DNA of 62,102 nucleotides from an uncultured Oscillospiraceae bacterium (lineage in GTDB: Bacteria; Bacillota; Clostridia; Oscillospirales; Acutalibacteraceae): assembly GCA_900540295.1 (NCBI GenBank), contig UQFM01000004.1, positions 1-62,102 of the forward strand, read 5' to 3'. The position numbers and the translations under genes are program-made. The stretch's first letter is position 1, and every line of letters starts with the position of its first letter. This document shows positions 59,831-62,102 of the stretch, one piece after another. The notes beneath the pieces are model-generated. The model ran no database searches. It was given only the letters and a program-made list of their open reading frames with translations, and was not told the origin of the DNA.

Positions 59831-59906
59831 AAAAAACAACTGTTGACGGGGTGTCAACAGTTGCAACCGTAAATGCTCCTACTTTCCCGCTATCAAACAA
59901 TCCCAC
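59831..59906 (-). ncRNA. Candidate short regulated RNA or attenuated leader
   Basis: A promoter at 59913-59941 faces leftward, and about 60 bases on there is a perfect intrinsic terminator: CAACTGTTGAC / GTCAACAGTTG (59837-59863, loop GGGGT) with six Ts after it. This predicts an RNA of about 75 bases. A 27-codon frame starts with TTG at 59866, 9 bases after AGGAG, and ends at 59783 (QLLTPRQQLFFVGRGGKTYK is part of it); its start codon lies at the foot of the hairpin, so it could be a leader peptide, but this is weak. Downstream is the small membrane protein gene. Confidence 0.5.
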
Positions 59907-59912
59907 AATATT

Positions 59913-59941
59913 ATAATATCGCACACGGCTTAAAATGTCAA
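59913..59941 (-). promoter_or_regulatory. Leftward promoter of the short RNA
   Basis: TTGACA (59936-59941), 17 bases, TATTAT (59913-59918) on the minus strand. A TATAAT also fits at 59910-59915 with a 20-base spacer. Confidence 0.65.
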
Positions 59942-59972
59942 TTGTATACAGTATATTATACCGTATACAATT
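59940..59972. promoter_or_regulatory. Palindromic operator with nested GTATAC half-sites
   Basis: AATTGTATAC (59940-59949) and GTATACAATT (59963-59972) form a 10-base inverted repeat; between them GTATATTATAC (59951-59961) is itself a palindrome. It abuts the -35 hexamer of the leftward promoter. Such spaced GTATAC half-sites suggest cooperative binding of two dimers of a regulator, possibly of the GntR type. No regulator gene is adjacent. Confidence 0.6.
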
Positions 59973-60000
59973 ACCTGTTGTTATAAACTTTTCCTGTTAT

Positions 60001-60990
60001 TTAGAATTTTCTGTATAAATGCCGCAGCAGCGGTTTCCGTATTTTTTGATAATAACGAACGTGCTTTAAGGTTTCTTTGACCTGCCCGACGCCGAGAGCC
60101 CGCTCTGTTTCATCCGCGCATTCGATTCCCAAAGCGCGTTTTAGATTATATTCCAGCCACAAGAGACTGCCGATATTGCTGTCGTACAGCAGTTCCCAAT
60201 CCGCGTGCAATGTGCCGAATACAGATTGATACCCCTGCAAAAACGCTTGCAGGCGGTTGTAGCGCAGACGGCAGGATTCATACCCTGCCCAGCACAGCGC
60301 CAGCTGAAACAGCTCCGTATGCGGATTGCCGTAGGACAGCGATTCCAAATCGATTAAATACGGCTTTCCCGCCTGCCACAGCACATTTTTACTGTCCATG
60401 TCGCCGTTGCTGATACAGGTTTCCTGCGGCAAATTTTGAATCGCACGTGCACCGTTTTCCATTCTGCTGTACAGCAAATCCCGATACACATATAATTTTT
60501 TTGCGATTTTCGGGCAATCCGTTTCGCTCTTTGCAATATAAAAATCCCAGTCTACGGGGGATATTTCTGTCGGTGGAACAGACGCGTCACAGGGGATTTG
60601 ATGAATCTGCGCCAAAATACCGCCCATGATTTCACAGTGCTTCGGTTTCACAGCGCCGTCGTGCAGAGCTTTGCCGTCCAGCCAGTCAAAAACATAGAAA
60701 TATTGGTTTTGCAGACACTGCATTTTTTCACCGTTGTATGTATTTGCAGGCACAATCGAAATCCCGGAGTTTTGCAGTTCCTGTTCCAGCGTTTCCGCCA
60801 GATGCAGATTGCAAAAGACGTCGGCGCGCCGCATTACGCTCGGATTTAAAAGCTTTACGGCATATGTGCCCTGTTCGGCGGTCATTTTGTACATTTTGTG
60901 CATATAGCCGCCCGAAACCGCGGTTACGGGTGCTTGTAATGCACCTAAGTGCAGGGCTTTACAGACGTCTGTAAAAAATTCTTGTTGCAT
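60001..60990 (-). CDS. Aminoglycoside phosphotransferase/CotS-like kinase-fold protein
   Basis: 329 residues. The Brenner-type motif ISNGDMDSKNVLW near residue 203 carries the catalytic aspartate and asparagine, though the usual histidine before GD is asparagine here. The second metal motif is LIDLESLSYGNP near 220, with glutamate in place of the second aspartate of DxD. The N-lobe lysine is probably that in TYAVKLLNP near 47. Members phosphorylate small alcohols such as choline, homoserine or antibiotics; no substrate can be assigned. AAGGAA precedes the ATG. Confidence 0.78.
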   Translation of the reverse strand: MQQEFFTDVCKALHLGALQAPVTAVSGGYMHKMYKMTAEQGTYAVKLLNPSVMRRADVFCNLHLAETLEQELQNSGISIVPANTYNGEKMQCLQNQYFYVFDWLDGKALHDGAVKPKHCEIMGGILAQIHQIPCDASVPPTEISPVDWDFYIAKSETDCPKIAKKLYVYRDLLYSRMENGARAIQNLPQETCISNGDMDSKNVLWQAGKPYLIDLESLSYGNPHTELFQLALCWAGYESCRLRYNRLQAFLQGYQSVFGTLHADWELLYDSNIGSLLWLEYNLKRALGIECADETERALGVGQVKETLKHVRYYQKIRKPLLRHLYRKF

Positions 60991-61021
60991 ATTGTATTTT
61001 CCTTATAAATCGTTCCGGAAT

Positions 61022-61609
61022 TCAATATTCCTCGTATGCATATTGAAATTCGCGAATTTCATCTTTTAAGAACATATTACAGTACTCTATGTCAAAAATC
61101 CTGTAATCCCATGCTTGTTCTTTCTCCATAATATAATCATAAACCTTCGGGAGCTTCCCCGTTTTGTCCGTTTCTGCAATGATATCGGCAAGGTCCAAGG
61201 GCGATGTGTCTTCTATTATGCCTTTTCCCTTACCTGCGGTTACATACGGGTAATGGTTTCCCGTACCCCGTTCCATTTTTGTAACAGAAATCAGTTCCAA
61301 CGAAAACGCCCATCCCGCGCCGTAATCGTACTCCATTTCAAGTACATCGCCCAAAGAAAGCTTCAGTGCGGAAAGTTTTGTTTGAATCGGATCTGCTACA
61401 GGTTCAAATCCGAAATCGTCTTCAAACATAATTTCATATCGGACGCCGTTAAATCGTATGTTAAAGAGATGGCTCGCCGAGGTTTCAAACGCCGACAAAA
61501 CCGTATAGCCGAGTTTGGCTACGCTGGATACAGACGTAATTTCGATGTCGCGCCATATTTGATTGGAAACATCTTGCAACACAACTTTAAATTTGTATAC
61601 ATCAGCCAT
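61022..61609 (-). CDS. Plasmid pRiA4b ORF-3-like protein
   Basis: 195 residues. The sequence VYKFKVVLQDVSNQIWRDIE at the start, then LEMEYDYGAGWAFSLEL near 93, match the family named after ORF-3 of plasmid pRiA4b, which is widespread on plasmids and chromosomes; its function is unknown. I chose the CAT at 61607-61609 (MADVYKF), with AAAGGAAAGG about 9 bases upstream. It is 30 bases from the kinase-fold gene and may be cotranscribed. Confidence 0.8.
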   Translation of the reverse strand: MADVYKFKVVLQDVSNQIWRDIEITSVSSVAKLGYTVLSAFETSASHLFNIRFNGVRYEIMFEDDFGFEPVADPIQTKLSALKLSLGDVLEMEYDYGAGWAFSLELISVTKMERGTGNHYPYVTAGKGKGIIEDTSPLDLADIIAETDKTGKLPKVYDYIMEKEQAWDYRIFDIEYCNMFLKDEIREFQYAYEEY

Positions 61610-61649
61610 TGTTATAACCTTTCCTTTCATTTCGGGCGGAGAATACGGT

Positions 61650-62102
61650 GTGATTTTGGATGTCGGGCTACGTGCAATCGCCCCTACACGGTGGGTGCAG
61701 ACTTGTCATTTTGCGTGATAGCGAAGAATCTCACATAGCACAGCGTAATTTTGCGCGCGTAGGGAACGACCGATGACGCGTTCCGCGAAGTTTCATCAGA
61801 TTTCGGCGGGTCGTCGCGGACGCCGACCCCTACGATTTTTAGAAAATTGTCATTCTGAGGCAAAGCCGAAGAATCGCACACGGCACAATTCGTAGGGACA
61901 GCCCTTGCGGCTGTCCGTTTTTCAAATCTATACAATGTATATTTGATTCACAATTTATAGGGGTCGCCGTTCTCGCCTGTCGGCTCGGTCGGGGCTTCTA
62001 AGCTTTGCTTAGAGGTGTCCACCAGACACCCGCACCCTCGGCGACCCGCGGGCGGATGAAGTTACGGCTACGCCATTACCCTTTTGTCGCTCCGCGACAT
62101 TT
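61650..62102. repeat. Terminal repeat block (A, B, E, D) at window edge
   Basis: Decayed and intact reverse family A hairpins end in CCCCTAC at about 61686 and 61833 (GGGTCG/CGACCC arms). Hairpins with a GTAGGG edge are at about 61758-61785 (GGAACG/CGTTCC) and 61891-61917 (GGACAGCC/GGCTGTCC). Reverse family B units are at about 61705-61740 and 61846-61885. Element E is at 61958-62047 with inner hairpins TCTAAGC/GCTTAGA and GGTGTC/GACACC, and a reverse element D begins at 62061 and is cut by the window end. Confidence 0.8.

Noticed and set aside
59783..59866. 27-codon TTG frame listed as a gene
   Set aside because: The ribosome binding site spacing is good, but the start overlaps a strong terminator stem; kept only as a possible leader peptide in the entry on the short RNA.

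Overview
The window looks like part of a chromosome of a Gram-positive clostridial bacterium (Firmicutes, probably Oscillospirales-like). This is judged from gene content: a YycJ/RlmH pair, GatCAB, DapL/DapF, YfmF/YfmH, an rpsO-pnp pair, AGGAGG-type ribosome binding sites, and the style of the intergenic repeats. I assign no species. I found no rRNA, tRNA, CRISPR array or prophage. Both ends of the window lie inside repeats.

Layout. 1-1.5 kb: yycJ-rlmH. 2.0-4.7 kb: murL-murD2, an alternative route to D-glutamate in peptidoglycan. 5.2-7.8 kb: coaE, a lytic transglycosylase, an M18 aminopeptidase. 8.2-12 kb: guaB, a REP-associated tyrosine transposase (RAYT), glyA, an ANTAR protein. 12.2-14.6 kb: dapF, a broken second RAYT, dapL. 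15-18.3 kb: gatCAB. 18.9-21.9 kb: serS and a Gfo/Idh/MocA oxidoreductase. 22.5 kb: a small membrane protein. 23.0-31.9 kb: a radical SAM protein divergent from a 2410-residue cyclic beta-1,2-glucan synthase-like enzyme. 31.9-32.2 kb: a compact locus with the full architecture of a type I toxin-antitoxin system. 32.3-36.7 kb: yfmF-yfmH-lgt-folD. 36.8-41.9 kb: a degenerate M14 peptidase relative, then NUDIX, Maf, patatin and a secreted metallophosphoesterase/beta-propeller protein. 42.1-45.4 kb: hydroxyacid dehydrogenase, GH4 glycosidase, PfkB kinase. 45.4-49.3 kb, leftward: nfo, Sua5/TsaC, a TPR protein, uppP. 49.6-56.0 kb: VTT-domain protein, galK, two M42 peptidases, GNAT, YnbB-like PLP enzyme. 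56.6-59.2 kb, leftward: rpsO and pnp. 59.4-61.6 kb, leftward: a small membrane protein, a possible regulated small RNA, a kinase-fold protein and a pRiA4b ORF-3-like protein.

Almost every gap between transcription units is filled with short palindromic repeats. The main family (A) has a conserved edge GTAGGG and a hairpin whose arms differ from copy to copy but stay complementary. A second (B) carries GATTCTTCGC...CAGAATGACA, a third (C) CTCCCTCAGTC...GACAGCTCCCTC. Larger elements (D, E) sit nested in the loops of family A hairpins. The RAYT gene itself carries two inverted family A hairpins in its reading frame, on either side of its HxH motif, which links transposase and repeats. A separate leader-like motif (F), ending in TACGAAATAAAAA, lies upstream of five genes in the same orientation.

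The most striking items are the type I toxin-antitoxin locus, the RAYT/REP system with covarying hairpins, the F motif, the MurL-MurD2 pair, and a palindromic operator with a short terminated transcript near 59.9 kb.
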